Positions 8,138 through 16,751 of a DNA stretch of 64,000 bases are shown one piece after another. A program made the position numbers and the translations under genes. Under the pieces are notes generated by a model. The model worked only from the letters and a program-made list of their open reading frames with translations, did not search any database and was not told the origin of the DNA. Each line of letters begins with the position of its first letter. The first letter of the stretch is position 1. Source of the stretch: Lachnospiraceae bacterium KGMB03038 (GTDB lineage: Bacteria; Bacillota; Clostridia; Lachnospirales; Lachnospiraceae); NCBI GenBank assembly GCA_007361935.1, contig CP041667.1, forward strand, positions 2,570,501-2,634,500, read 5' to 3'.

Positions 8138-8515
8138 TTACTGTTTCTTACCGTTTTTGGTTTTGCTGTCTTTGGTTTTGCTGTCTTTCGCTTTGCTGTC
8201 TTTTGCTTTGCTGTCTTTCGCTTTGTTGTCTTTCGCTTTGCTGTCTTTCGCTTTGTTGTCTTTCGCTTTGCTGTCTTTGGTTTTGCTGTCTTTCGCTTTG
8301 CTGTCTTCTTCCTGAGTCTGACCGCCTTCCTGCTTCTGGCCGCCTTCCTTGGTATCCTGATTCTGATTCTCCGCGTCAGGCGCAGCCGGCTGAGTCGTCT
8401 CCTGCTGGTTCTGCTCCGCCGCAGGTTCTTTTCCTTTTGACGTACACGCGACCATGGCGATCGTCATCACCCCGATCAGCGCAAACACCAAGATACTTTT
8501 GCTAACTTTTCTCAT
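8138..8515 (-). CDS. Lys-rich pentapeptide-repeat lipoprotein
   Basis: A 125-aa protein with a lipoprotein signal peptide (positively charged M-R-K start, hydrophobic stretch, lipobox-like M-V-A-C with Cys24), then a Gln/Glu-rich spacer. Its tail consists of ten units of the pattern D-(S/N)-K-(A/T)-K and ends N-G-K-K-Q. The mature tail is extremely hydrophilic and rich in alternating Lys/Asp, with no fold recognised. It is likely anchored outside the membrane and reaches into the wall. Its place at the head of an operon predicted to modify surface charge suggests a shared envelope function. A long open frame on the opposite strand is a by-product of the repeats. No function is claimed. Confidence 0.75.
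   Translation of the reverse strand: MRKVSKSILVFALIGVMTIAMVACTSKGKEPAAEQNQQETTQPAAPDAENQNQDTKEGGQKQEGGQTQEEDSKAKDSKTKDSKAKDNKAKDSKAKDNKAKDSKAKDSKAKDSKTKDSKTKNGKKQ
8156..8305 (-). repeat. Tandem 15-bp coding repeat, ten units
   Basis: Ten consecutive 15-base units encode D-(S/N)-K-(A/T)-K. Units are near-identical, differing at S/N and A/T codons. The arrangement is prone to slippage, so copy number may vary between strains without changing the frame. Confidence 0.9.
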
Positions 8516-8683
8516 GATCTACCTCCTTTGTGTTTTTAAAAGGATTCCTTTTGTCATGTCTCATTATGAAAGATAAACCTTAACCAATTCCAAACAGATT
8601 CTAAATAAATCTAAATCTCCCACTTTCTTCCTGTCAGCAAAACCTATCGCATTGCGGTCAATACTTTCTGAAGACCAGGTAGA

Positions 8684-8725
8684 CAGACAGGAACCGGCGC
8701 GTGAAACCGCGCCGGTTCCTGTCTG
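8684..8725. terminator. Strong hairpin downstream of ABC exporter genes
   Basis: Perfect 18-bp stem (8684-8701 with 8708-8725, 6-base loop) in the gap between the exporter stop at 8762 and the lipoprotein start at 8515. The T-run is weak, but it is the best transcription end for the exporter operon. The rest of the 246-base gap shows no convincing gene. Confidence 0.65.
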
Positions 8726-8761
8726 ATCTGTTTTAAGAGGATTATCCATACCTCCAAGACA

Positions 8762-10636
8762 TTATGCCGCAAAATTCCCTGTATATAACTGATAATATTT
8801 CCCCTTGGCCTCCATTAGTTCTTCATGGCTTCCCCGCTCAATGATCCTTCCCTGTTCCATGACCATGATACAATCCGCGTTCTTGATCGTAGACAGACGA
8901 TGTGCGATAACAAAGGTAGTCCTTCCTTTCATCAAGGCATCCATTCCCGCCTGGATCAATCCTTCTGTCCGGGTATCAATGGAGGATGTGGCCTCATCCA
9001 GGATCAATACTGGAGGATCTGCCACCGCCGCTCTTGCGATCGCAATAAGCTGGCGCTGTCCCTGGCTCAGATTGCCGCCGTCACCGGTAAGCATAGTCTG
9101 GTATCCATCCGGAAGCCTGCGGATAAACCCGTCCGCGTTGGCAAGCTTCGCAGCCGCGATACATTCATCATCGGCCGCCTCCAGCTTTCCATAGCGGATG
9201 TTGTCCATGACTGTTCCAGTAAACAGATGAGTGTCCTGCAGTACCATCCCCAGAGAACGGCGAAGATCCGGCTTCTTGATCTTATTGATATTGATGTCGT
9301 CATATCGGATCTTTCCATCCTGGATATCATAGAACCGGTTGATCAGATTCGTGATCGTAGTCTTACCGGCTCCAGTAGCTCCCACCAGCGCCACCTTCTG
9401 CCCCGGTTTTGCGTACATCTTGATATTATGCAGTACCATCTTAGAATCCTCATAGCCGAAATCCACGTCATCAAAAATGATGCTTCCCTTCATTTTCTCG
9501 TAAGTGACTGTCCCTTCTGCTTTATGAGGATGCTTCCATGCCCACAGTCCGGTCCTTTCATCCGTTTCCTCCAATGTCCCGTCCATATGCTCTTTGGCGT
9601 TGACCAATTCTACATAGCCCTGATCTTCCTCCGGCTTTTCATCCAGAAGCCGGAAGACTCTCTGAGCTCCGGCCGCCCCCATAACGATAGAATTCATCTG
9701 CTGGCTGATCTGCGCGATGGGCTGGTTAAAGTTCTTATTCAAGCCCACAAATGCGATCACCGTTCCTGCCGTCACTCCCATGGTTCCATTCAGCGCCAGC
9801 AGTGCTCCGATCACAGCACAGATCACATAACTCAAATTCCCGATATTCGCGTTGACCGGCATAAGAAGATTGGCATACCGATTGGCTTTATCCGCGCTGT
9901 CCCGGAGCTGGTCATTCAGCTTCTTGAATTCTTCTACGGTCTGTTTCTCGCGGCAGAACACTTTTACTGCCTTCTGACCGTCCATCATCTCTTCGATATA
10001 GCCGTCCACATTTCCAAGATCCGTCTGCTGCTTCTGGAAACACCGTGCAGAGAGCCTGGAAAAAACCGCCGTAACTTTCAGCATAACCATTCCTATGAGC
10101 ACAGTCGCTATGGTCAATGGGATATTCAATACCAGCATGGAGACAAGCGCCGCCGCAAGAGTCGCCGCCGAATTAATGATCTGGGGAATACTCTGGCTGA
10201 AAAGCTGACGCAGCGTATCCACATCGTTGGTGTACACAGACATAATGTCTCCGTGCGCATGGGTATCAAAATATCTGATCGGAAGAGATTCCATGTTCGC
10301 AAAAAGATCATCGCGAAATTTCTTCATCGTTCCCTGGCTCACATTGACCATGATCCGGTTATAACTATAGGAGGCCGCCACTCCCAAGATATAGATACCG
10401 ACAATCTTCACCAGGGCGGCGGCCAGCGGTCCAAAGTCCGGCTCTTGTGCCTGCAGCAGCGGAAGGATATAGTCATCCACCAGCGCCTGGACGAATAACA
10501 TCCCCTGCATAGTCGCGCAGGCAGAAATGATAATACAGACCACCACCATCAAAAATGAAAATTTATAGCTTTTGACCATATAAGCCAGCAGCCGCCTCAA
10601 TACATAGAAAGATGTCATCCTATTTCCGTTTTTCAT
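8762..10636 (-). CDS. ABC exporter half-transporter, catalytically complete subunit
   Basis: A 624-aa fused exporter subunit with an N-terminal six-helix transmembrane domain (about 20-325) and an ATPase domain. Walker A reads G-A-T-G-A-G-K-T-T, the signature L-S-Q-G-Q-R-Q, and Walker B is followed by a canonical catalytic Glu (L-I-L-D-E-A-T-S-S). An insertion of about 50 residues separates the two domains. It pairs with the next gene upstream (27-base gap), and together they form a heterodimeric multidrug or lipid exporter of the BmrC/BmrD or LmrCD kind. The substrate is not predictable. Confidence 0.9.
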   Translation of the reverse strand: MKNGNRMTSFYVLRRLLAYMVKSYKFSFLMVVVCIIISACATMQGMLFVQALVDDYILPLLQAQEPDFGPLAAALVKIVGIYILGVAASYSYNRIMVNVSQGTMKKFRDDLFANMESLPIRYFDTHAHGDIMSVYTNDVDTLRQLFSQSIPQIINSAATLAAALVSMLVLNIPLTIATVLIGMVMLKVTAVFSRLSARCFQKQQTDLGNVDGYIEEMMDGQKAVKVFCREKQTVEEFKKLNDQLRDSADKANRYANLLMPVNANIGNLSYVICAVIGALLALNGTMGVTAGTVIAFVGLNKNFNQPIAQISQQMNSIVMGAAGAQRVFRLLDEKPEEDQGYVELVNAKEHMDGTLEETDERTGLWAWKHPHKAEGTVTYEKMKGSIIFDDVDFGYEDSKMVLHNIKMYAKPGQKVALVGATGAGKTTITNLINRFYDIQDGKIRYDDININKIKKPDLRRSLGMVLQDTHLFTGTVMDNIRYGKLEAADDECIAAAKLANADGFIRRLPDGYQTMLTGDGGNLSQGQRQLIAIARAAVADPPVLILDEATSSIDTRTEGLIQAGMDALMKGRTTFVIAHRLSTIKNADCIMVMEQGRIIERGSHEELMEAKGKYYQLYTGNFAA

Positions 10637-10663
10637 GTTTCTGCGCTCCTTTCTCTTTCCTTC

Positions 10664-12406
10664 TTATGAAACCGCCTGGTCAAAGTCTCCGCCGCCCTGG
10701 GTCTGGGATTCATAGATATCCCGATAGATCTCATTGGTTTCCAATAAATGTTCATGGGTATCAAAAGCATTGATCCTTCCCGCGTCTAATACCAGAATCC
10801 GGTCCGCGTCCTCTACACTGGAAACTCTCTGGGCAATGATGATCTTTGTTGTCCCCGGAATATACGTTTGAAACGCTCTGCGGATTCTGGCATCCGTCGC
10901 CGTATCCACAGCACTGGTCGAATCATCCAGGATCAGCACCTTCGGTCTCTTCAAAAGAGCTCTTGCGATACAGAGTCTCTGCTTTTGCCCGCCTGACACG
11001 TTGGCGCCGCCTCTCTCGATCCAGGTATCGTACCCTTTCGGCAGACGATCGATAAATTCATCGGCGCAGGCAGCCTCACAGGCTTGTTCGCACTCTTCAA
11101 CCGCAGCTTCTTCATTCCCCCACCGCAGATTGTCCAGGATCGTGCCTGAGAAAAGGACGTTTTTTTGCAGTACTACAGAGACCTGATCTCTTAATGCTTT
11201 CATATCGTACTCGCGGACGTCTCTTCCGCCGACTTTCACCGTCCCTTCCGATACATCATAGAGCCGGCTGATCAGACTGACCAGACTGGATTTCCCACAG
11301 CCTGTCCCTCCAATAATCCCAATGGTTTCTCCGGAGCGGATATGCAGATCGATATCCTTCAGTGTATCTTCTCCAGTTCCGTGCTTATAGGAAAAGCTGA
11401 CGTGTTCAAAATCAATACTTCCGTCTGCCACTTCTGTCACCGGTTCCTTAGGATCCTGGAGGTCCGGTTTCTCTTCCAGCACTTCAGAAATACGCCTTAC
11501 GCTGGCCGCGCTCATGGTAACCATTACAAAAACCATTGATAACATCATCAACGCCATCATGATCGACGTGATATAGCTGAACAAAGATGTGATATCTCCG
11601 GTGCTCATACTTCCCGCCACGATAAAATGGGCCCCAAACCAGGATACAGCCGTGATACACCCATAGACTGACAGCATCATTGCCGGATTATTTACAGCCA
11701 GCATAGCTTCCGCTTTCACAAACAGACGATAAAGATCATGGGCCGCCTTACCAAATTTTTGTTTCTCATAGTCTTCTCTTACATAAGCCTTTACTACGCG
11801 GATTGCCGTCACATTCTCCTGGATGCTTGCGTTTAGGTTGTCATACCGGTCAAATACTTCTCGAAATACGGGGAAGGACCGTACCATGATCAATCCCAGG
11901 ATCACCGCCAGAAAACACATGGCTCCCAGAAACACCAGACTCAGCCGGTAATTGATGGCAAAACACATCACCATGCTGCAGATCAGCATAAGCGGCGCCC
12001 GCACCGCGATGCGGATGATCATGTGAAACGCGTTCTGTACATTGGTCACGTCCGTAGTCATCCTTGTGACAAGCCCTGCTGTACTGAATTTGTCAATATT
12101 GGAAAACGAATAATCCTGTACGCAGGTATACATACGTTCTCTCAGATTACAGGCAAAGCCAGCCGAGGCGCTGGCCGCGTATTTCCCCGCCATAGCACCG
12201 GACAGAAGGCTGACTCCCGCCATCACGATCATCAGCATCCCTAGTCTTAAGATCGCCGGCATGTCTGCGCGTTCCAAGCCGTCGTCAATGATCATGGCAG
12301 TGATAAATGGCAGCAAAACCTCCATGATCACTTCCAGAGTTGTGAATCCCATTGTCAGGAATGTTTCTTTCTTATATTGCTTTATTTGCGCCAAAACCGT
12401 TTTCAT
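10664..12406 (-). CDS. ABC exporter half-transporter with degenerate ATP site
   Basis: 580 aa from the ATG at 12406, chosen because AAGGAGATGG lies 4-13 bases upstream; an ATG further upstream at 12469 lacks a site. It has six transmembrane helices, then an ATPase domain with Walker A G-G-T-G-C-G-K-S-S and signature V-S-G-G-Q-K-Q. Walker B is followed by Asp instead of Glu (L-I-L-D-D-S-T-S-A). The Asp marks the non-catalytic half of asymmetric heterodimeric exporters, which fits its pairing with the complete subunit downstream. A divergent LysR gene 227 bases away may control it. Confidence 0.9.
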   Translation of the reverse strand: MKTVLAQIKQYKKETFLTMGFTTLEVIMEVLLPFITAMIIDDGLERADMPAILRLGMLMIVMAGVSLLSGAMAGKYAASASAGFACNLRERMYTCVQDYSFSNIDKFSTAGLVTRMTTDVTNVQNAFHMIIRIAVRAPLMLICSMVMCFAINYRLSLVFLGAMCFLAVILGLIMVRSFPVFREVFDRYDNLNASIQENVTAIRVVKAYVREDYEKQKFGKAAHDLYRLFVKAEAMLAVNNPAMMLSVYGCITAVSWFGAHFIVAGSMSTGDITSLFSYITSIMMALMMLSMVFVMVTMSAASVRRISEVLEEKPDLQDPKEPVTEVADGSIDFEHVSFSYKHGTGEDTLKDIDLHIRSGETIGIIGGTGCGKSSLVSLISRLYDVSEGTVKVGGRDVREYDMKALRDQVSVVLQKNVLFSGTILDNLRWGNEEAAVEECEQACEAACADEFIDRLPKGYDTWIERGGANVSGGQKQRLCIARALLKRPKVLILDDSTSAVDTATDARIRRAFQTYIPGTTKIIIAQRVSSVEDADRILVLDAGRINAFDTHEHLLETNEIYRDIYESQTQGGGDFDQAVS

Positions 12407-12548
12407 ATTACCATCTCCTTTTTCCATTCGCTTTATCTTTGTCAGGAAATCTTTCGCCGGCGCGTACAAACTCCTGCCGGCAGCTATTTCGTATACAAAC
12501 TTTTTACGCCCTCATGATCGGTCAATAAGAATTCTACTTCATATTCCA

Positions 12549-12577
12549 TTGCATGTGAAATTCAAAGATGCTATAAT
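12549..12577 (+). promoter_or_regulatory. Sigma-A promoter of LysR gene
   Basis: TTGCAT (12549-12554), 17-bp spacer, TATAAT (12572-12577), about 55 bases before the LysR start. Confidence 0.7.
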
Positions 12578-12632
12578 CTATAAGTACTTTTTATAGTTAC
12601 CGATTCACTTAGTTACTTATCAGGAGATTATT

Positions 12633-13523
12633 ATGAACACAATACAGTTAGAATGTTTCGTCAGCGTAGCGGAACATCTGAATTTTTCCAGAGCTTCTGA
12701 AGAATTGAAGATTACCCAGCCAGCTGTGAGCCATCAGATCCGGACATTGGAACAGGAACTGGATGTGAAACTGTTCCGCCGTACCAGCAAAAGCGTTTCT
12801 CTTACCCAGGAAGGAATGATGTTTCTCCCGGATGCCCAGATCATTTTGAAAACCGCTCTGTCCGCTAAGGAGCGGCTGGGCAGGAAGGAGCATGTCCTTC
12901 CCCTTGATATTGGCTGCCATAATCACATGGAGATGAATCTTCTTCCGCCTGTATTTCATGATCTGGTGAATGAATTTCCATTCCTGCGGCCGGGCATCCA
13001 TCTGGTTCCCTTCCCCTCTCTTCTGGGACAGGTTGTAAACCGGCAGATCCACGCCGCTTTCGGCGTCCTGGATCCGCAGCGCAAGGTCCAGCTGGATTTC
13101 CACAAACTTTGTTCCATACCAATCTCCTGTGTCTGTACGCCGGACCATCCCTTTGCAGAACAGAAAGCATTGACGGAAAAGGATTTTATAGAAAGCAAAA
13201 ACAATATCATTGTCTGCTCTCCCCGCCATGTTTCCAGCTCCCTTTTTTCTGTCCAAAATCATCTGCTGTCCCAGCTTCCCCCGGAACAAAGATATTTCGC
13301 GGATGGCATCGAGAGCGCCCTTGTCCTGGCAAAGGCGAAAATGGGCTATACTCTGTATCCGGATATGCCTCAGATCCGGGAGCCTGGTCTTGTCTATATT
13401 CCGATCAGAGATCTTCCTATGCTCTCTTTTGGCGTTTTCTATCAGCAAAGCGACGACTATCCGGTAATGAAGCGGTTCCTTCGCCTGCTTCAGGATTTTT
13501 TGCAGAAGGATTTCTCTTCATAA
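12633..13523 (+). CDS. LysR-family transcriptional regulator
   Basis: A 296-aa LysR-type regulator. The N-terminal winged helix (residues 1-60) contains the family pattern F-S-R-A-S-E-E-L-K-I-T-Q-P-A-V-S-H-Q-I, and the rest is a periplasmic-binding-like effector domain. The start has AGGAG 8 bases upstream. LysR proteins usually control a divergent neighbour, here the ABC exporter pair, so it may induce that exporter in response to a small molecule. The effector is unknown. Confidence 0.88.
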   Translation: MNTIQLECFVSVAEHLNFSRASEELKITQPAVSHQIRTLEQELDVKLFRRTSKSVSLTQEGMMFLPDAQIILKTALSAKERLGRKEHVLPLDIGCHNHMEMNLLPPVFHDLVNEFPFLRPGIHLVPFPSLLGQVVNRQIHAAFGVLDPQRKVQLDFHKLCSIPISCVCTPDHPFAEQKALTEKDFIESKNNIIVCSPRHVSSSLFSVQNHLLSQLPPEQRYFADGIESALVLAKAKMGYTLYPDMPQIREPGLVYIPIRDLPMLSFGVFYQQSDDYPVMKRFLRLLQDFLQKDFSS

Positions 13524-13525
13524 AA

Positions 13526-13570
13526 AGCCGGCGGCTTCTGCTCTCGCTTAGAGAACGGAAGCCGCCGGCT
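13526..13570. terminator. Bidirectional terminator between convergent LysR genes
   Basis: GC-rich inverted repeat (13527-13538 with 13558-13569, 12 bp) begins two bases after the first LysR stop. An additional short inner pairing is possible. Confidence 0.75.
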
Positions 13571-13584
13571 CTTAAGATTTCTTT

Positions 13585-14463
13585 CTATACATATTCCCGG
13601 ATCTCTTTCCTGGCATGACTGATAAACGCTTTCGTAACAGGCGAAAAGGCCTGCGCTTTCTTCCAGGCCAGCACCGTCCTGGATTCCATTTCCGGAGAAA
13701 GAGGAATAAATTTTACATTTTCATATTTGCAATTCAAATTCAGCGTTAGTCCTACGCCTACCCCTCCTTCCACCATAGCCACCAGATTATACCAAAGATT
13801 TCCTCCAGCCACGATATTGATTTCTTCCGCGTAAGATCCAAACCAGTGGAAGATCTCATTCTGCAGCATGATACGGCGGGTCATGATCAGAGGAACTCCC
13901 ACTAGATCCTCCGGCTTTACCTTCTCCTTCTCAGCCAGTTCAGAATCTTCTCTTACCAGGACTCCCCAGGTCTCTTTCTCTGGAAGCCGTATAAACTCAT
14001 ACTTACTGATATCCACAGGCTCTACCAGGATACCCAGATCCAGTGTCCCCTGTTCGATCCGTTCTTTGATATTGTCGGAGTTACCGCTGTAGACCTCATA
14101 CCGGACCAGCGGATGCTGCTTTTGAAAAGAGGCCAGGACCCTGGCCAGAAAACGGGAACTTCTCAGTTCGCCGCTTCCAATGGCAAGTTCCCCTGTCAGG
14201 CTGCTTTCTTTCTGCAGGAAATCTTCCTTGGTCTTCTCCGCCAATTCCAAGATCTCCTGGGCCCGGCGCCAAAGCAGCCGGCCGTCTTCCGTCAGCGTGA
14301 TACTGTGCTTCCCGCGCTCAAACAAGGTGACTCCCAGTTCTTCCTCCAACTGCATAAGCTGCCGGGAAAGGGTGGGCTGAGTGATATGCAGAAGCTTCGC
14401 CGCCTTAGTAATATTTTCCTCTCGGGCGGTCATCAAAAAATAGTTCAAAACCCGTAATTCCAA
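13585..14463 (-). CDS. LysR-family transcriptional regulator (TTG start)
   Basis: 292 aa with an N-terminal LysR helix-turn-helix (I-T-K-A-A-K-L-L-H-I-T-Q-P-T-L-S-R-Q) and a C-terminal effector domain. I place the start at TTG 14463 because AAAGGAGA lies 8-15 bases upstream and the protein then begins L-E-L-R-V-L-N-Y-F, the usual LysR opening. The in-frame ATG at 14508 would overlap the upstream HxlR gene and lacks a ribosome site. The gene lies 14 bases after the HxlR-type gene and is probably co-transcribed. It may regulate the YkvI and flavin oxidoreductase genes beyond. Confidence 0.82.
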   Translation of the reverse strand: MELRVLNYFLMTAREENITKAAKLLHITQPTLSRQLMQLEEELGVTLFERGKHSITLTEDGRLLWRRAQEILELAEKTKEDFLQKESSLTGELAIGSGELRSSRFLARVLASFQKQHPLVRYEVYSGNSDNIKERIEQGTLDLGILVEPVDISKYEFIRLPEKETWGVLVREDSELAEKEKVKPEDLVGVPLIMTRRIMLQNEIFHWFGSYAEEINIVAGGNLWYNLVAMVEGGVGVGLTLNLNCKYENVKFIPLSPEMESRTVLAWKKAQAFSPVTKAFISHARKEIREYV

Positions 14464-14477
14464 TGTCGACTCTCCTT

Positions 14478-15326
14478 TTATGCTTGAAATAAAGATTGGC
14501 AGAACCAATGGATCATAGCTCTGTTGCGCTCGATCACGTCATAAACGCATTTCTCCATCTGCCAGTCTCCGATACATCCTGTAACGATCTTGGAGATCAT
14601 CTCCAGAATATAGTCTGTTTCCATTGGTACCTTTATTTTCCCCTCTGCTTTCCCCTCTTCGATCAGCTCCCGCAGAATCTGATACTGGGGCCGTTCTTTT
14701 TGCAGGTAATTCTCTGTATCCTCTCGGATAAAGAAGAACATTGCCCACCGGGCTGAACTCTTTCCATCCTCAGTCAGTACCCGCAGCATGACCAGCAGGA
14801 ATGCTTCCAACTGCTCTTCTGTGGAATATTCACGTCCTCCCGCTTCCAGAATTTCATTGTAATACCGCTGATAGCGTTCGTCATATACCTTTGGATACTG
14901 GAAGACCTCTTTCTCCTTATCCGCCGGGATGTATTCATAATACATGCTGTAACATTTATCTGCACAGGTAGAATGGCCTTTTTCACTCATCTGCTTTAAG
15001 CCCCATCGGGCTACGCTGTACAAGGCCCGAATCAGTTCTTTCCCTTGTTCTGTCAGAGAGTATTCCGTATGTGGCGGGATCTCATTGTACTGAATCCGGT
15101 CAATGACTCCATTGGCTGCCAATTCCTTCAACACCTGCGTCAGCGCCATATTGGTGATTCCTGGAACTGCTTTTTTAATCTCACCGTATCGCATGACCTG
15201 ATACTTATTCAATTTACAAAGCACATCCATCACCCATTTCCGCGAAACCAGATGAAAGACATAGATGATCGGGCAATCACATCCAGTTCCCTGCATCTGC
15301 TGCCCTTTCTTTTCTTCAATATCCAT
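14478..15326 (-). CDS. HxlR-type regulator with long C-terminal domain
   Basis: A 282-aa protein. Residues about 18-110 form an HxlR-type winged helix (V-S-R-K-W-V-M-D-V-L-C-K-L, then L-T-Q-V-L-K-E-L and H-T-E-Y-S-L-T-E-Q-G). HxlR proteins are normally 100-130 aa; here about 160 residues follow that look all-helical, like the ligand-binding half of TetR regulators. A Cys pair near residues 17-19 (G-C-D-C) could be redox sensitive. It is transcribed together with the LysR gene downstream. The target is unknown; its neighbours are a transporter and an oxidoreductase. Confidence 0.75.
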   Translation of the reverse strand: MDIEEKKGQQMQGTGCDCPIIYVFHLVSRKWVMDVLCKLNKYQVMRYGEIKKAVPGITNMALTQVLKELAANGVIDRIQYNEIPPHTEYSLTEQGKELIRALYSVARWGLKQMSEKGHSTCADKCYSMYYEYIPADKEKEVFQYPKVYDERYQRYYNEILEAGGREYSTEEQLEAFLLVMLRVLTEDGKSSARWAMFFFIREDTENYLQKERPQYQILRELIEEGKAEGKIKVPMETDYILEMISKIVTGCIGDWQMEKCVYDVIERNRAMIHWFCQSLFQA

Positions 15327-15363
15327 ATATAAAATTACACCTCCTTACTCCGAAATTCCAAAC

Positions 15364-15406
15364 GGCAGGCGTTTTGTTCCCACTTTCTCTGAACAAAACG
15401 CCTGCC
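15364..15406. terminator. Terminator of YkvI-like gene
   Basis: Perfect 16-bp inverted repeat (15364-15379 with 15391-15406, 11-base loop) in the 99-base gap between YkvI and HxlR genes. Confidence 0.75.
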
Positions 15407-15425
15407 AGTCTTTCTTTTAATCTGC

Positions 15426-16532
15426 CTAATTCCGCTCTTGCTCTTTCTTTTGATGTCTTTCAAACAACAATCGGACATCCTTGATGATCATACACAAAAC
15501 AAAAATAAATCCCACATATCCGTTGACCATAAACAAAAAGTTGACCAGTATATTAAACGGCAGCAGCAGCGCAACTAAGATCGCGGCAACCGTCAGGCAT
15601 AAAGTCAGGATTTTATACGGTTTGGATTTTTCTTTAAAAAACCTTACTGCCGTTGTCCACAGTAACGGACAGGCTGAAGAGAAAATCGCCAAGAAGATAA
15701 CGATAGCGAACACGACCGCAATATATGGGAAAATGTTCTCTGCCAAAATCAGACTGGGCACCTGGCTGTCTGCCACCTCTTGAATATTTGCAATAAACGC
15801 AAAAGATAGAACAACTCCTGTCAGCACCGTCACGACCTGTCCAAGTACCGCTCCCCAGAGAAGCTCTTTGATCCTATGTTTTGCAGCCAAATTGGCGCAG
15901 AAGCCTGGGAACCACATCAGAGCGAATCCCCCGTAGGCCATAGCGGAAGTCAGCCAGTTGCTGCCGCCCTGCAGGACTTCGGTCTCCCCGTTTGCCAGCA
16001 GTGCCGCTCCTTCCGGCACTTTCTGCCAGTCTCCTGCCAAAGTGATCACAGCGATCCCCATAATAAAAACAATCAGAATCGGACCGATCTTACCAATCAC
16101 GTCTACCACCGCATCCAGACCAAAGATCGTAGAAATACAGGCACACCCTGCCAGCAGCGCCGCTCCAGTCCAAGTAGGCCACCCAAACTGCTGGGTCAAC
16201 GTAGCGGAAGCTCCCGCGACCATCATGACAAAGGACATAGCACAGAGCACCGTAGCAAAATAATCGAAAAATTTCCCCAGATAGGGTCCACAATAATAAT
16301 AAAAAATATCACTTCCTTTGTCAAATTTTTTCCGATGTCCAGCCATCAGGCAGCTGCAGTTGGTATAAACTAAAATGGCCAAAAACGCGAGCCCTGTCAG
16401 CACGCACTGATATCCATAAGAAGCGAAATACTGCATCACTTCCTGACCGGAAGCAAATCCTGAACCTATGGAAAAGGCAATAAAAGCTCCCATGAATATA
16501 ATGATATTCTTAATACTTAATTTTGTCTCCAT
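15426..16532 (-). CDS. YkvI-family membrane transporter
   Basis: 368 aa from the ATG at 16532, preceded by AAAGGAGACG; an upstream in-frame ATG at 16631 has no such site. About ten hydrophobic helices are seen. The N-terminal motif G-S-G-F-A-S-G-Q-E-V-M-Q-Y-F is characteristic of the YkvI group, which has a LeuT-like fold and is distantly related to amino-acid and sodium symporters. The gene is divergent from the large flavin oxidoreductase, sharing a control region with a 14-bp inverted repeat. It may bring in the substrate of that enzyme; the substrate is not known. Confidence 0.8.
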   Translation of the reverse strand: METKLSIKNIIIFMGAFIAFSIGSGFASGQEVMQYFASYGYQCVLTGLAFLAILVYTNCSCLMAGHRKKFDKGSDIFYYYCGPYLGKFFDYFATVLCAMSFVMMVAGASATLTQQFGWPTWTGAALLAGCACISTIFGLDAVVDVIGKIGPILIVFIMGIAVITLAGDWQKVPEGAALLANGETEVLQGGSNWLTSAMAYGGFALMWFPGFCANLAAKHRIKELLWGAVLGQVVTVLTGVVLSFAFIANIQEVADSQVPSLILAENIFPYIAVVFAIVIFLAIFSSACPLLWTTAVRFFKEKSKPYKILTLCLTVAAILVALLLPFNILVNFLFMVNGYVGFIFVLCMIIKDVRLLFERHQKKEQERN

Positions 16533-16624
16533 GTGTAAAGGCGTCTCCTTTCGTCTTTCCTCTGTTCTTAAAACTTCCCGGTCAGCTTTCAACTTGCTTC
16601 CATCATAACAGTCCTCTCTTTTGC

Positions 16625-16721
16625 CCGGCAAGTACGCAAATCATCTTGAGCTAGTCAGTTTTTTTTGACTAAGACATGATAAACTGCGTACTTGCCGGCT
16701 TTTTTGCAAGGCTTTTATAAT
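16625..16721. promoter_or_regulatory. Divergent control region with inverted repeats and promoter
   Basis: A perfect 14-bp inverted repeat (16625-16638 and 16685-16698, arm CCGGCAAGTACGCA) brackets a second, smaller dyad of TAGTCA and TGACTA separated by eight bases. The right outer arm overlaps the -35 box TTGCCG (16692-16697) of a promoter for the oxidoreductase, with an 18-bp spacer and TATAAT (16716-16721). The layout fits an operator for one of the LysR or HxlR regulators nearby. Confidence 0.65.
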
Positions 16722-16751
16722 GGTGCCAACAAGGAAAGGAGGAGCTCATTT

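Noticed and set aside
8156..8305. Possible CRISPR-like array
   Set aside because: The units are contiguous 15-bp coding repeats without spacers.
7967..8440. Long plus-strand open frame rich in F-A-V-F repeats
   Set aside because: It is the complement of the 15-bp repeats of the Lys-rich lipoprotein; no ribosome site and wrong composition for a real protein.
8564..8749. 61-residue minus-strand open frame
   Set aside because: It crosses the 18-bp terminator hairpin and shows no ribosome site or family.
8825..10498. 557-residue plus-strand open frame opposite the ABC exporter gene
   Set aside because: Antisense to an unambiguous ABC exporter; no ribosome site or recognisable domain.
12648..13448. 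266-residue minus-strand open frame
   Set aside because: Antisense to a clear LysR gene.
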